64,000 nucleotides of DNA, taken from NCBI GenBank assembly GCA_947493585.1, contig CANLRI010000001.1:1798001-1862000 (forward strand). Direction: 5' to 3'. The DNA comes from an uncultured Planococcus sp. GTDB lineage: Bacteria > Bacillota > Bacilli > Bacillales_A > Planococcaceae. Shown in pieces: positions 1-8,205 of the stretch; the stretch's first letter is position 1; every line of letters begins with the position of its first letter. The position numbers were made by a program, and so were the translations under genes. The notes beneath the pieces are model-generated. The model made no database searches. It was not told where the DNA came from and saw only the letters and a program-made list of their open reading frames with translations.

Positions 1-2422
1 CGAGCCGATTGCGCGAACCGCCTTGTTTAGGCGACAACTCGATGGCCTTTTCGAATGCTTCGACGGCTTCATGGAATAATGCGTGGGCTTCGGAGTGTAA
101 GTTCAATTCGATTTGAAGATTCATATAGTCGACTGCTGCATGGCCTTTTTTCTCCAACACATCGACAAAATCAGGTGATTGTTCGAGCACTCCGTCATAA
201 ATGGACAGTGCACGTACGAAGCTTTGGATTTTTTTAGAGGGCTGGTCTACTGCTGAATACTGCTCTGCAAGTCGTTTATGGGCGAGTCCCATATTAGCTG
301 TGATGCGGATGCTGTCTTGAATGTCTTCTGACCGGAGCGCCCGCTCATAATATTCAATCGCTTTCGTATAGTACCCTTCGGCATTTTTCTCGGCATCGAT
401 TTCAGCAAGCTCGCCTAGTTTTTCGTACCCCAACGCCGACAATGCATCGATACTGGAAATGGCACCGAGGCGATCTGCTGCCTGTTCGCCCGCTTGGATA
501 GCGTGCCGGTAATTTTCCATTGCTTCTTCATAACGGGCGAAACGGATATTCAATTTCCCCAGCCGCACCGATTGCATCATTACAACTGTAAAAAACGCTT
601 CGTCTTTATTGCCGTGAAAATCCGCAATGTAGTTCTTCCCTTCGTGTAACTGGCGATAAGCTGAATCGTAATGGCTCAGCTGTATGCTGATTTCAGCTAA
701 GTCGATAGAGCACCGGGCGAGCGATTTGGCGGTGTCCGGGTCCGATTCAGCCTTTTTAAATTTGTCGATGGCGGCCTCAAATTCAAAGATTGCTTGCTCA
801 TAATTGCCTTGAAGCAAATACGTTTCACCGAATAACTGATGTATGGCCCCCTGTAATTTTTCATCCGCATCTGTCGTTAAAGCCGTTTGTAATTTTTCGT
901 AATGGGCAGACAGCCACTGGAAATGGCCGCTATTTTTCAATTCCTGCCCTTTTGCGAGGAACCAGAACAAAAACTCATCTGTTGTGAGTGCGAGTTTGCC
1001 ATGGTAAAACGCTTCTTCAAAATACAGTTGTTTGTAGTGGCCGCTTGTTTTAGTTAGTTTCTCGTCATAATAGGCAAAGAGCACGGCATGCACTTGTTGG
1101 CATAGATCGGCATCTTGCTCTTGAACTTCTTCTTGCAGACTGGTGCGCATCATCACGTGCATCTGCCATTGCTGTTCGTTTTCTTTTGTAATGAAGGAAA
1201 AGCGGAACAACTCGGTGTACGCGGTATGCGGGAAGCCGGTATGGAATTCGGTCACCAAATGGCGGAACAGCTCAATCGTCCAGTGCCTCGTAAACGACAA
1301 CACTTTCAAGGTCTCTTTTTCAGGCAGCTCTAAATAAACGAGAAAACGGTCCAAGATTTTCTGTGGCGTTCTCGAAAATTCATGCAGTTGCGGTTCATGT
1401 GTTTCTGCCAATATATTATACGTATCGACCATGAGATCAAGGTAATATGGAAGGCCGTGGCTCGCTTCAATGATCACTTTGCGGATTTCTTCGGAATGGA
1501 TGCCGCAGGATTGCAGGAACTTATCGGAATCCACCTGCGACAAGGCACCGATCAAATGCTGTTCCAAGTACTGTTCATTGTCCCATGCCGGATTTGTTTT
1601 GGCCCATTGTATCTTTTCGCGCCCGCAGATGACCCAAAGCACTTCAGGCAATTGCAGCACCAATTCCTGCACCCATGCGTCTTTATCGTAAAATGATCCT
1701 TGCTGCCTCGATTTCTCCCACAAGGCTTCGTATGTATCAATAAAAATGACCGCGCACGCTTGCTTGCTTGCAAGATGTGCCCTCACATCTGCTGCCCAAT
1801 AAGCCGGCAGCCGCTCTTCTATTTCATGCGGCAATAAATCCTGCAGCTGTTCGAGAATTGCTTTTCCGTTGCCCATCCACCATTGCAGGATTTCTTTATA
1901 CTTTGCAATGCCGCTGATGAACTTTAAGGTTTTCGGGAACCATTGTGCGACCGGGACATTCTCCAATTGATGGATGACTTCGCCGATAAAGCTGCCTTCT
2001 TCCAAGAATGGAAGCGCCTCGTCTTTTGCCTTCATGCTGACTTGCGGGTTGAGTTTTTTCCAGTAGATGATGTATGCAAGGTCAAAACTAGTGAATTTGA
2101 TGTGATGTTGTTTTTTCAGCTCTTCGCGCAGCCAAATCATGGCTTCGCTTGGCGTGCGGTGCTTTTCTTCCTTAAAATCCAAGATGGTTTTGACAATAAG
2201 CGGATCACGCAATTCGAGTTTCCGGTCCAATTCCCGAAGCAGCCTGGACTTGCCGATGCCGCCGACTCCGTAATAAGTCAGCACTTTATAACGTTCTCGA
2301 GCTTTCTCATCCATTGCATCCATAAATGCTTTCGTCGGTTCCTCGCGGTCGGTAAATTCCCGCATCGCTGAATGTTTTTGGTTCTCTGGTGCATGTAATG
2401 AAAACCTTGGGCGCAATTCCAT
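1..2422 (-). CDS. STAND-type P-loop NTPase with C-terminal TPR repeats (partial, 3' end off window)
   Basis: The frame is open from the ATG at 2422 to the window edge, giving at least 807 codons. A Walker A motif GVGGIGKSR lies near residues 52-60 and a Walker B-like stretch IFIDTYE near 225-231, so the NTPase starts almost at the N terminus with no room for a separate effector domain. From about residue 520 to 800 there are repeated TPR-like helices, for example around GNYEQAIFEFEAA and ARYEEAMENYRHAI. This layout is that of STAND ATPases, which act as signal switches, sometimes in regulation and sometimes in phage defence. The target and function are unknown. A GCAGGG ribosome site lies just before the ATG. 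The frame was read by hand and no internal stop was found. Confidence 0.8.
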   Translation of the reverse strand, partial: MELRPRFSLHAPENQKHSAMREFTDREEPTKAFMDAMDEKARERYKVLTYYGVGGIGKSRLLRELDRKLELRDPLIVKTILDFKEEKHRTPSEAMIWLREELKKQHHIKFTSFDLAYIIYWKKLNPQVSMKAKDEALPFLEEGSFIGEVIHQLENVPVAQWFPKTLKFISGIAKYKEILQWWMGNGKAILEQLQDLLPHEIEERLPAYWAADVRAHLASKQACAVIFIDTYEALWEKSRQQGSFYDKDAWVQELVLQLPEVLWVICGREKIQWAKTNPAWDNEQYLEQHLIGALSQVDSDKFLQSCGIHSEEIRKVIIEASHGLPYYLDLMVDTYNILAETHEPQLHEFSRTPQKILDRFLVYLELPEKETLKVLSFTRHWTIELFRHLVTEFHTGFPHTAYTELFRFSFITKENEQQWQMHVMMRTSLQEEVQEQDADLCQQVHAVLFAYYDEKLTKTSGHYKQLYFEEAFYHGKLALTTDEFLFWFLAKGQELKNSGHFQWLSAHYEKLQTALTTDADEKLQGAIHQLFGETYLLQGNYEQAIFEFEAAIDKFKKAESDPDTAKSLARCSIDLAEISIQLSHYDSAYRQLHEGKNYIADFHGNKDEAFFTVVMMQSVRLGKLNIRFARYEEAMENYRHAIQAGEQAADRLGAISSIDALSALGYEKLGELAEIDAEKNAEGYYTKAIEYYERALRSEDIQDSIRITANMGLAHKRLAEQYSAVDQPSKKIQSFVRALSIYDGVLEQSPDFVDVLEKKGHAAVDYMNLQIELNLHSEAHALFHEAVEAFEKAIELSPKQGGSRNRL

Positions 2423-2583
2423 CGATTTCCCTGCTTTCTGAATGGTCTGTTGGTATGTAAGAATTTTTTGTCAACTTATTTTACCATATAACACATTCTG
2501 GAAAACGAGTGGAGAAAAAAAGAGATTGTGCCACAGCGCTTATGGCCAGCAAACGACGCAGAGAATTAAGAGCAAAGAAAAAA

Positions 2584-2621
2584 ACCTGAATGGCCGACAT
2601 TTATCATGCCGGCCATTCAGG
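2584..2621. terminator. Bidirectional rho-independent terminator
   Basis: A perfect 12-bp stem (CCTGAATGGCCG at 2585-2596 with its complement at 2610-2621) has T-runs on both sides. It ends the minus-strand small gene at 2652 and shields the STAND gene from read-through. Confidence 0.85.
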
Positions 2622-2651
2622 TTTTTCCACTCTCTCAACACGAAGGTTTTC

Positions 2652-2873
2652 TTACCATTTGCCGTTTTCTTCAAGAATTGATTTTAAGTCTCTAAACAAA
2701 TTATTATGTGTGCGAGCCATTTGCGTCCCTTCATGCTTATCGGTGTGCTCAATGCTCGTCAACCATGAATCTTTCCCGGCATGTGGGTTTTTAATAGACA
2801 TATGAATCGTGTGTTCATCCTGTTTCCAGAAATTCAGATTGAGTCCTGCAAGTGTTTTGGTCTCATTTGCCAT
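2652..2873 (-). CDS. Small hypothetical protein, 73 aa
   Basis: I do not recognise this family. The start at 2873 (MANETKTL) is preferred over an in-frame start 15 codons upstream because AAAGGAG sits about nine bases before it. The protein is hydrophilic, has no membrane segment or Cys, and carries several His, Lys and Asp residues plus two Trp (SWLTSIEHTDKHEG in the middle). It stands alone between two unrelated genes, with its own terminator downstream. The good ribosome site and terminator support a real gene. Confidence 0.65.
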   Translation of the reverse strand: MANETKTLAGLNLNFWKQDEHTIHMSIKNPHAGKDSWLTSIEHTDKHEGTQMARTHNNLFRDLKSILEENGKW

Positions 2874-2963
2874 GATTATAATCTCCTTTAAATTACCAAT
2901 TAAATCATATTGTACCACAAACAGTTTGCAGTTTTATTGTTTATTCACCCCTAAACGCTGCAA

Positions 2964-3671
2964 TCAACACCGAACAAACTTGCGCTTAAATCCAAGACGT
3001 CCCTTTTCCAAGTCTTGTTGGATGCTGTCATAGGCATAGAGCTGCGTCGGTTTCTTGTTTTCCCGTTTGAGCTCGACTTTGCCGATAGCTTTGGCGGTTT
3101 CCGCCGCTTTGTCGCTCAACGGCTTATAGGAAATGCCAACGGTGTAGAGGAAATTATTCATCGAGGCTTTCGTCCGTTCGGGGGAATGGTGGATCGTCTC
3201 TTTCACGGTATCGAGCATGGCGGAAATTTTGCCTTCCGAGAATTCACTGTCCTTGCGGTTGCCGAGCAGCCAACAATAACAACTCCACCCGGCAGACATG
3301 CGCAGTTCATCACCGCTCGCGATCCATTTATCGGCCACTTGCTGCGCGATATCGGATTCCGACAAGGTAACCGCGACTACATAATCAGAGAGCATATAGA
3401 AATAAGCTCCGTCCATCCAGCGGTCGAAATCAGCTTCAGTCATCGTTTTCGGATCGGCGATAATGCCCGCAAAATACATGGCGTCGTAATTGCCCGTCGC
3501 ATACAATTGTTCTGCTAAAGGCTGGTCGATTTTGATTTGCTTGGCGATTGGCTTCATCGCGCCCGTAGCGACCCCAAACACCGGCTCTTCGGCTCCGCTC
3601 GACATATACATTTTCTTCGTCCGTTCTTTTCCTAAGCCTTCGAGTTCTTGCATGACTGTATGGAAATCCAT
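2964..3671 (-). CDS. DNA alkylation repair protein (AlkD-like HEAT fold)
   Basis: The 235-residue product matches the DNA_alkylation family (AlkC/AlkD-type glycosylases), all-helical proteins that excise N3- and N7-alkylated purines from DNA. Recognisable family features are the stretch AYFYMLSDYVVAV near residue 90, the Trp/Cys-rich GWSCYCWLLGNR in the middle and the basic C terminus GFKRKFVRC. The length is normal for the Firmicutes branch. A GAGGGAG ribosome site supports the start. It lies upstream of no obvious partner, although DNA polymerase IV is nearby. The exact substrate cannot be read from the sequence. Confidence 0.8.
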   Translation of the reverse strand: MDFHTVMQELEGLGKERTKKMYMSSGAEEPVFGVATGAMKPIAKQIKIDQPLAEQLYATGNYDAMYFAGIIADPKTMTEADFDRWMDGAYFYMLSDYVVAVTLSESDIAQQVADKWIASGDELRMSAGWSCYCWLLGNRKDSEFSEGKISAMLDTVKETIHHSPERTKASMNNFLYTVGISYKPLSDKAAETAKAIGKVELKRENKKPTQLYAYDSIQQDLEKGRLGFKRKFVRC

Positions 3672-3755
3672 CTTTTACACTCCCTCTCATTAATAAAGGA
3701 GGTTTTCCTTGCTGTATATTCGATGTTATCGATACAACTGGAAAACGTCTGATCG

Positions 3756-4709
3756 TCAATCCTCTATTATCTTCACCATCCGGCGTTCTTTTTTATTCCA
3801 CCCAAATTCGTCAAAGTCGTGAGCGATTTCGCTATTCTCGTGAACCTTCCGCATGCTTTTCAACAGCTCTTTTTCGTGTTCCGTCATGAACCGTGCGCTC
3901 ATGTGGTTGACGATGAGCTTTTGGGCACCGGCTCGTCTTGCCACATTGGCCGCATCCAATGTCGTCGAATGGCCGTATTCCTTGGCGAGTTTTTCCGTTT
4001 CGCCGTCGAAGGTCGCTTCGTGGACGACCAGGTCGGCATCTTGCGCTAATTGTTCCGACTTCAAGCAGTACTGGGTATCACCGAGAATTGCGACCGTAAA
4101 GCCGGGTTCAGCCGGGTCGGTCACTTCTGTGGATTCCACTTTTCGTCCATCTTCGAGCTCGATGGTTTCTCCTGCCTTTAACTTGGCAAGCAGCGGGCCT
4201 TTCGGAACACCAAGCTGTTTCGCTTTGTCCATATCGAGCTTTGGCAACAACTGTTTTTGCTTGATGCGATAGCCGTAAGTCGGGATGACGTGCGCCAAGA
4301 GACCCGCTTCGACCGTCATCTTGTCATCTTCAAAGATAATACCTTCTTTCACTTCATGGAAACGGATCGGGTAAGTCAAATGCGTCCGGCTTAAGCGTAA
4401 GGTCATTTCCACGTATTCCTTAAGCTCTTTCGGCCCATACAGATCAAGCGGCTCATCGCCCCCTTGGAACGAACGCGATCCCAATAGCCCCGGCAAGCCA
4501 AAAATATGGTCGCCGTGCATATGGGTAATGAAAATCTTCTCGATTTTGCGCGGCTTGAGGGTCGTTTCGAGAATTTGGTGCTGGACCGCTTCCCCGCAGT
4601 CAAACAGCCAGACTGCTCCGCGCTCTTCGTGCAATTTCAATGCGAGCGCCGATGTATTGCGTTGCTTCGACGGCATGCCCGCCCCTGTTCCTAAAAATAA
4701 TACTTGCAT
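3756..4709 (-). CDS. rnz: Ribonuclease Z
   Basis: This 317-residue metallo-beta-lactamase fold enzyme cuts tRNA precursors at the 3' end to allow CCA addition. The zinc motif HMHGDH is at residues 63-68, followed by GLPGLL. Further family signatures are GDTQYC, HEATF, the GHSTT loop and the late HMSARF zinc ligand. Length fits the short bacterial RNase Z form. The start codon overlaps the stop of dinB by one base (TAATG), so the two are translationally coupled. In B. subtilis zwf and gndA sit between these genes; here they are absent. Confidence 0.95.
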   Translation of the reverse strand: MQVLFLGTGAGMPSKQRNTSALALKLHEERGAVWLFDCGEAVQHQILETTLKPRKIEKIFITHMHGDHIFGLPGLLGSRSFQGGDEPLDLYGPKELKEYVEMTLRLSRTHLTYPIRFHEVKEGIIFEDDKMTVEAGLLAHVIPTYGYRIKQKQLLPKLDMDKAKQLGVPKGPLLAKLKAGETIELEDGRKVESTEVTDPAEPGFTVAILGDTQYCLKSEQLAQDADLVVHEATFDGETEKLAKEYGHSTTLDAANVARRAGAQKLIVNHMSARFMTEHEKELLKSMRKVHENSEIAHDFDEFGWNKKERRMVKIIED

Positions 4710-5950
4710 TAGCGTTTCTTCCTCTCATGGTCACTCAGAAAATCTTTGCTTAAGCTGGTTTGTGCGTCGTGCTTCGATTGATGATACGGCATCCCTCTCG
4801 ATACGGAGCCTTTCCCGAAACGGCTTTCGAGCTTGGACACTAAGTCCAGTATCGGCTCATCTTTCGCGTGTTCCTCGAAATTGAACAGCGATAATTGCTC
4901 GGTCATGTCGCCTTTATCGACGACGTTTGAGACGGTCACGCCGACAAGCCTTAACGGTTCACCGTTCCAATGTGTTTCGAACAATTGCCACGCCTGCAGC
5001 ATGATGTCTTGTTCTTTCCACACGGTATTGTTCAAGGTCACGCTGCGGGTACGGTTTTTCCAGTCCGCACTGCGCGTTTGGATGCTGACGGTTGGGCCTG
5101 CCAAGTTCTTCGCATGAAGGCGGCCTGCGACTTTCGTGCTCAGGGTCCGGAATATTTTCTTCAAACTTTCCAGATCGGTCTCATCGAACGGCAAAGTCGT
5201 CGAAGTGCCGACACTTTTGCGGTCATAAATCGAATCGGGATCTACTTCGCGGCTGTCTTCTCCTCTGGCACGCGCCTGCAGCCGCACGCCGTTTTTCCCC
5301 ATCTTCTCCTTAATCAAGCCATCCGGCGCATTCGCCAAATCGCCGATGGTATACAGCTTCAAGCTATTGAGCTTTTTCGCGGTGCTTTCCCCGATGCCGT
5401 GCATTTCGATGACTTCTCTTGGCCATAGGATGCGCTGGATATCACGCTTCCTCAAGATGGTGATGCCCAGCGGCTTTTTCATATCGGACGCTGTTTTGGC
5501 CAGGAATTTATTCGGCGCGATCCCGATGGAACACGGCAAATCAAGTTCTTTCAGGATGCGCTGCTGCAGCTGTTCCGCAATGTCCACCGGATGCTGGTCA
5601 GCCGATAGTTCCGTCACGTCGATATAGGCTTCATCGATCGACACTGGCTCCACGGCATCGGTATAAGTGCGCAAGATTTCAAACATTTGCCGCGACGCTT
5701 CCCTGTAGCGGTCGAAGTTCGGCGGCATCAGCAAGAGCCCCGGGTATTTCTTCTTCGCCTCGTGCACTTGCATCGTCGTGTAAATGCCATGCGCCCGCGC
5801 CTCGTAAGAACAAGTGACGATGATGCCTTTTCGCTCTTTCGGATTCCCCGCAATCGCCAGAGCTTTTCCCTTCAGCGACGGATCATGCGCCTGCTCGACG
5901 GATGCATAAAAGCTATTCATATCAATGTGGAAAATAACTCGCCCCGCCAT
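4709..5950 (-). CDS. dinB: DNA polymerase IV (Y family)
   Basis: This 413-residue translesion polymerase corresponds to YqjH (PolY1) of B. subtilis. Catalytic carboxylates are Asp10 in HIDMNSFYASVE and Asp106-Glu107 in SIDEAYIDV. A beta-clamp binding motif QLSLF lies near residue 367. The helix-hairpin-helix region with GIGESTAKKL is present. The length matches the family. Ribosome-site complementarity is weak and distant from the ATG, which suggests low expression. A hairpin lies just upstream at 5996-6018. No LexA-type box was found at this promoter. Confidence 0.95.
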   Translation of the reverse strand: MAGRVIFHIDMNSFYASVEQAHDPSLKGKALAIAGNPKERKGIIVTCSYEARAHGIYTTMQVHEAKKKYPGLLLMPPNFDRYREASRQMFEILRTYTDAVEPVSIDEAYIDVTELSADQHPVDIAEQLQQRILKELDLPCSIGIAPNKFLAKTASDMKKPLGITILRKRDIQRILWPREVIEMHGIGESTAKKLNSLKLYTIGDLANAPDGLIKEKMGKNGVRLQARARGEDSREVDPDSIYDRKSVGTSTTLPFDETDLESLKKIFRTLSTKVAGRLHAKNLAGPTVSIQTRSADWKNRTRSVTLNNTVWKEQDIMLQAWQLFETHWNGEPLRLVGVTVSNVVDKGDMTEQLSLFNFEEHAKDEPILDLVSKLESRFGKGSVSRGMPYHQSKHDAQTSLSKDFLSDHERKKR

Positions 5951-5995
5951 AACAATCGCTTCGCTTTCCTTTTTCTTTCAGTGTATCAAAAAATA

Positions 5996-6018
5996 GGCGA
6001 ACAGGCATCCTGTTCACC
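5996..6018. terminator. Hairpin with T-rich flanks upstream of dinB
   Basis: Arms GAACAGG and CCTGTTC enclose CAT, extended by GG/CC pairs. On the minus strand it is followed by TATTTTTTG, so it resembles a terminator that insulates dinB from transcription out of the upstream repeat island. The plus strand also has TTTT after it. Confidence 0.5.
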
Positions 6019-6072
6019 TTTTGATTTGGAGCACGGAGCACTGTTACATCAAGTATGTCCGCTAGTTGTAAT

Positions 6073-6520
6073 GCTTAGTTGGACTTGTGTGCGTGGTGTA
6101 CTGATTTTTGTTTGTTTCATCCATTAAGTATCCGCCTCCCGCTTTGGGCTGGCCTTTGACAATAAGCCAAGAAAAGCGCTTGTCTTATGGCGTCGACTCG
6201 CCCTTATGTGCGGTTCGGCTTTTAGAGTTCTTTGGACGGTATGTGTGATGATGTGTCTTTTTCGATTGTATTCATCCACTGGTGGATATTGCTTAGTTGG
6301 ACTTGCGAGCGTGGTGTGCTATTCATTGTTTGTTTCATCTTTAAACAGGCGCCTTCCGCTTTGGGCTGGCCTCTTGCAATGAGCCAAGAAGAACGCTTGT
6401 CTCATTGCGTCGGCTCGCCCGTGTACGCGGTTCGGCTTTAAGATTTCATTGGATATTGCGTGCGAAGACGTATCACTATTGATTGACTTCATCCGCTGGT
6501 GAGGACGCTTAGCTAGACTT
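6073..6520. repeat. Tandem repeat of about 217 bp, two copies plus start of a third
   Basis: The sequence GCTTAGTTGGACTTG recurs at 6073 and 6291, and as GCTTAGCTAGACTTG at 6507, giving periods of 218 and 216 bp. Along each unit the same landmarks return in order: GTTTGTTTCATC, CCGCTTTGGGCTGGCC, AGCCAAGAA, CGCTTGTCT, GGTTCGGCTTT, TTCATCC and CTGGTG. Within each unit a potential hairpin pairs the GGGCTGGCC side with the CTCGCCC side; in copy two GCAATGAG pairs with CTCATTGC. Short open frames inside look non-coding. Confidence 0.8.
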
Positions 6521-6909
6521 GATGGTTATGAAGTTGCCGCGGCTATTCAATTTGAACTTACAAAGCTGAACAAAACTATTCAAATTAATTCCATTGCCAG
6601 ATGCATTTGATTTACTTTCTAAAACTAGAGATGAAGCGGAAAGGGGTGAATGGATGGCGAGGGGAAGCCGAGTCCATTCATTTGCGACGCATCTGCAAGC
6701 AAATGCGGGAGCAATGCTTTTCATATGATGACCGATTACAGAGTAACTAGGAACCCTGAATTGAGCACTAGTGAGGGAAGAGGCTCAACACCCGCCCCAT
6801 CCCCGGGCAGCTGAAAACGCGACGTCCTGTCGCATCAGCTGCATGACTCGCATCCTGCGAGCCCCAAGCGTCCCCTTGCAGCGCAATCTCTAGAACATTT
6901 CTATACACA
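6521..6909. other. Gene-free stretch with two short hairpins
   Basis: No convincing gene is seen. A nested hairpin at 6807-6842 has outer arms GCAGCTGA/TCAGCTGC and inner arms GCGAC/GTCGC. A second at 6847-6861 has arms CTCGCA/TGCGAG around TCC. Both loops contain TCC, like the hairpin at 5996-6018. Such motifs look like dispersed intergenic repeats of Bacillales, an impression from memory only. Confidence 0.5.
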
Positions 6910-6958
6910 AACAACTGCCCCGATAAGCCATGTGTAATGGCCTGTCGGGGCAGTTGTT
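6910..6958 (-). terminator. Terminator-like hairpin after the PepT-like gene
   Basis: Perfect 14-bp arms (AACAACTGCCCCGA at 6910-6923 and complement at 6945-6958) directly follow the stop of the peptidase gene. The T-run is interrupted (TTGTTTGTGT), so termination may be partial. Confidence 0.7.
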
Positions 6959-6967
6959 ATGGTTTGA

Positions 6968-8086
6968 TTAACGTGTGGCTGCTTCTTTGACGATTTCGAC
7001 CAAGAGCTCGGTCAGTTTCTCAAGCTCTAGGACCGGCATGCGTTCGTTCGTTGTGTGGATTTCTTCATAGCCGACACATAGGTTAACCGTTGGAACACCG
7101 TGGCCGTTGATGATATTGGCATCGCTTCCGCCTCCGCTTGTAAGGACAGGCGACGGGCGGCCGATGCGTTCAGCTGCAGCTTTCGCGATATCTACGACAG
7201 GGTCCATTTCATCAAAACGGAATCCTGGGTACATGAGCTGGACGTCTGTTTCCGCACGCCCGCCCATTTCCTTGGCAACTTCTTCGAACACCGATTCCAT
7301 ATGAGCCGTTTGGTCAGCCAATTTGTCTTCGCTGATCGAGCGGGCTTCAGATAGGATATGGACTTCGTCACAGACGATATTGGTTGCCTTGCCGCCTTCG
7401 AAACGGCCGATGTTGGCGGTCGTCTCTTCATCGATACGCCCGAGTTTCATGCGCGCGATCGCTTTTGACGCGATGGTGATGGCAGAAACGCCTTTTTCTG
7501 GCGCAACGCCGGCATGCGCCGTCTTGCCGTAGATTGTTGTCCACAATTTCGCTTGGTTCGGCGCGGATGTCACGATGCCGCCGACTTGGCCGTCGCTATC
7601 GACTGCATAACCGAATTTCGCTCTCAACAGGGATGCGTCGAATTCTTTCGCCCCGACCAATCCGCTTTCTTCGCCAGCTGTAATCAGGAATTGGATATCC
7701 CCGTGCTCAACGCTTTCTTCTGACAAATGGCGTGCGAGCTCCAGTAATGCTGCGACGCCCGCTTTGTCATCAGCGCCTAAGATGGTCGTACCGTCTGAAT
7801 ACACGTAGCCGTCGCGGACTTCCGGCTTGATGCCTTTACCAGGAACGACGGTATCCATATGTACCGTGAAGTAAATCGGCGGCGCATCTTTTTTCGTGCC
7901 GTCAAGTGTCGCCACTAGATTTCCAGCCCCGTGTCCCGTGCGTTGTTTTGAATCGTCTTCAATCACGCTAAAGCCAAGAGCTTCCAATTTGTTAGTCAAT
8001 ATTTCCGCAATAGCTGCTTCCTCTTTAGTTTCAGAGTCGATTTGTACCAGTTCTAAAAATTCTTCTAATAAGCGATCGGTTTTCAT
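6968..8086 (-). CDS. M20 family peptidase, PepT-like (YqjE type)
   Basis: The 372-residue product is a cytoplasmic zinc aminopeptidase of the M20 family, related to tripeptidase T and to B. subtilis YqjE. Metal-binding residues visible are His76 and Asp78 in HMDTV, Asp106 in GADDKAG, Glu139-Glu140 in AGEESG and Asp173 in AVDSDG, with a late His ligand near the C terminus. The dimerisation insert follows GKTAHAGVAPEKG. The start has GAGGAG upstream, and a -10 TATAAT lies at about 8127-8132 on the minus strand. Exact peptide specificity is not shown by the sequence. Confidence 0.9.
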   Translation of the reverse strand: MKTDRLLEEFLELVQIDSETKEEAAIAEILTNKLEALGFSVIEDDSKQRTGHGAGNLVATLDGTKKDAPPIYFTVHMDTVVPGKGIKPEVRDGYVYSDGTTILGADDKAGVAALLELARHLSEESVEHGDIQFLITAGEESGLVGAKEFDASLLRAKFGYAVDSDGQVGGIVTSAPNQAKLWTTIYGKTAHAGVAPEKGVSAITIASKAIARMKLGRIDEETTANIGRFEGGKATNIVCDEVHILSEARSISEDKLADQTAHMESVFEEVAKEMGGRAETDVQLMYPGFRFDEMDPVVDIAKAAAERIGRPSPVLTSGGGSDANIINGHGVPTVNLCVGYEEIHTTNERMPVLELEKLTELLVEIVKEAATR

Positions 8087-8162
8087 TTAAAAACTCCTCT
8101 TCTATTCCATTTATTCCAGTTTCCATTATAGCCCTAGCAACAGTTCACTTCATGTAAAACGC

Positions 8163-8196
8163 ATCAATCTCTTCCCAATGGAGAGAAGAGATTGAT
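8163..8196. other. Hairpin after the carboxyltransferase gene
   Basis: Perfect 12-bp arms ATCAATCTCTTC (8163-8174) and GAAGAGATTGAT (8185-8196) lie ten bases beyond the carboxyltransferase stop codon. There is only a short T-run, so it may be a weak terminator or an mRNA 3' stabiliser. Confidence 0.55.
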
Positions 8197-8205
8197 CCCG
8201 AATGC

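Noticed and set aside
5990..6018. LexA (SOS) box before dinB
   Set aside because: CGAAC is present, but the distance to GTTC is eight bases instead of four; it fits a hairpin or terminator better.
5687..6127. Plus-strand open frame of about 146 codons antisense to dinB
   Set aside because: It overlaps a certain gene, has no ribosome site and runs into the repeat island; it is a shadow of dinB codon use.
6232..6441. Open frame of 69 codons in the tandem repeat
   Set aside because: Its translation is not protein-like, the sister copy does not keep the frame, and there is no ribosome site.
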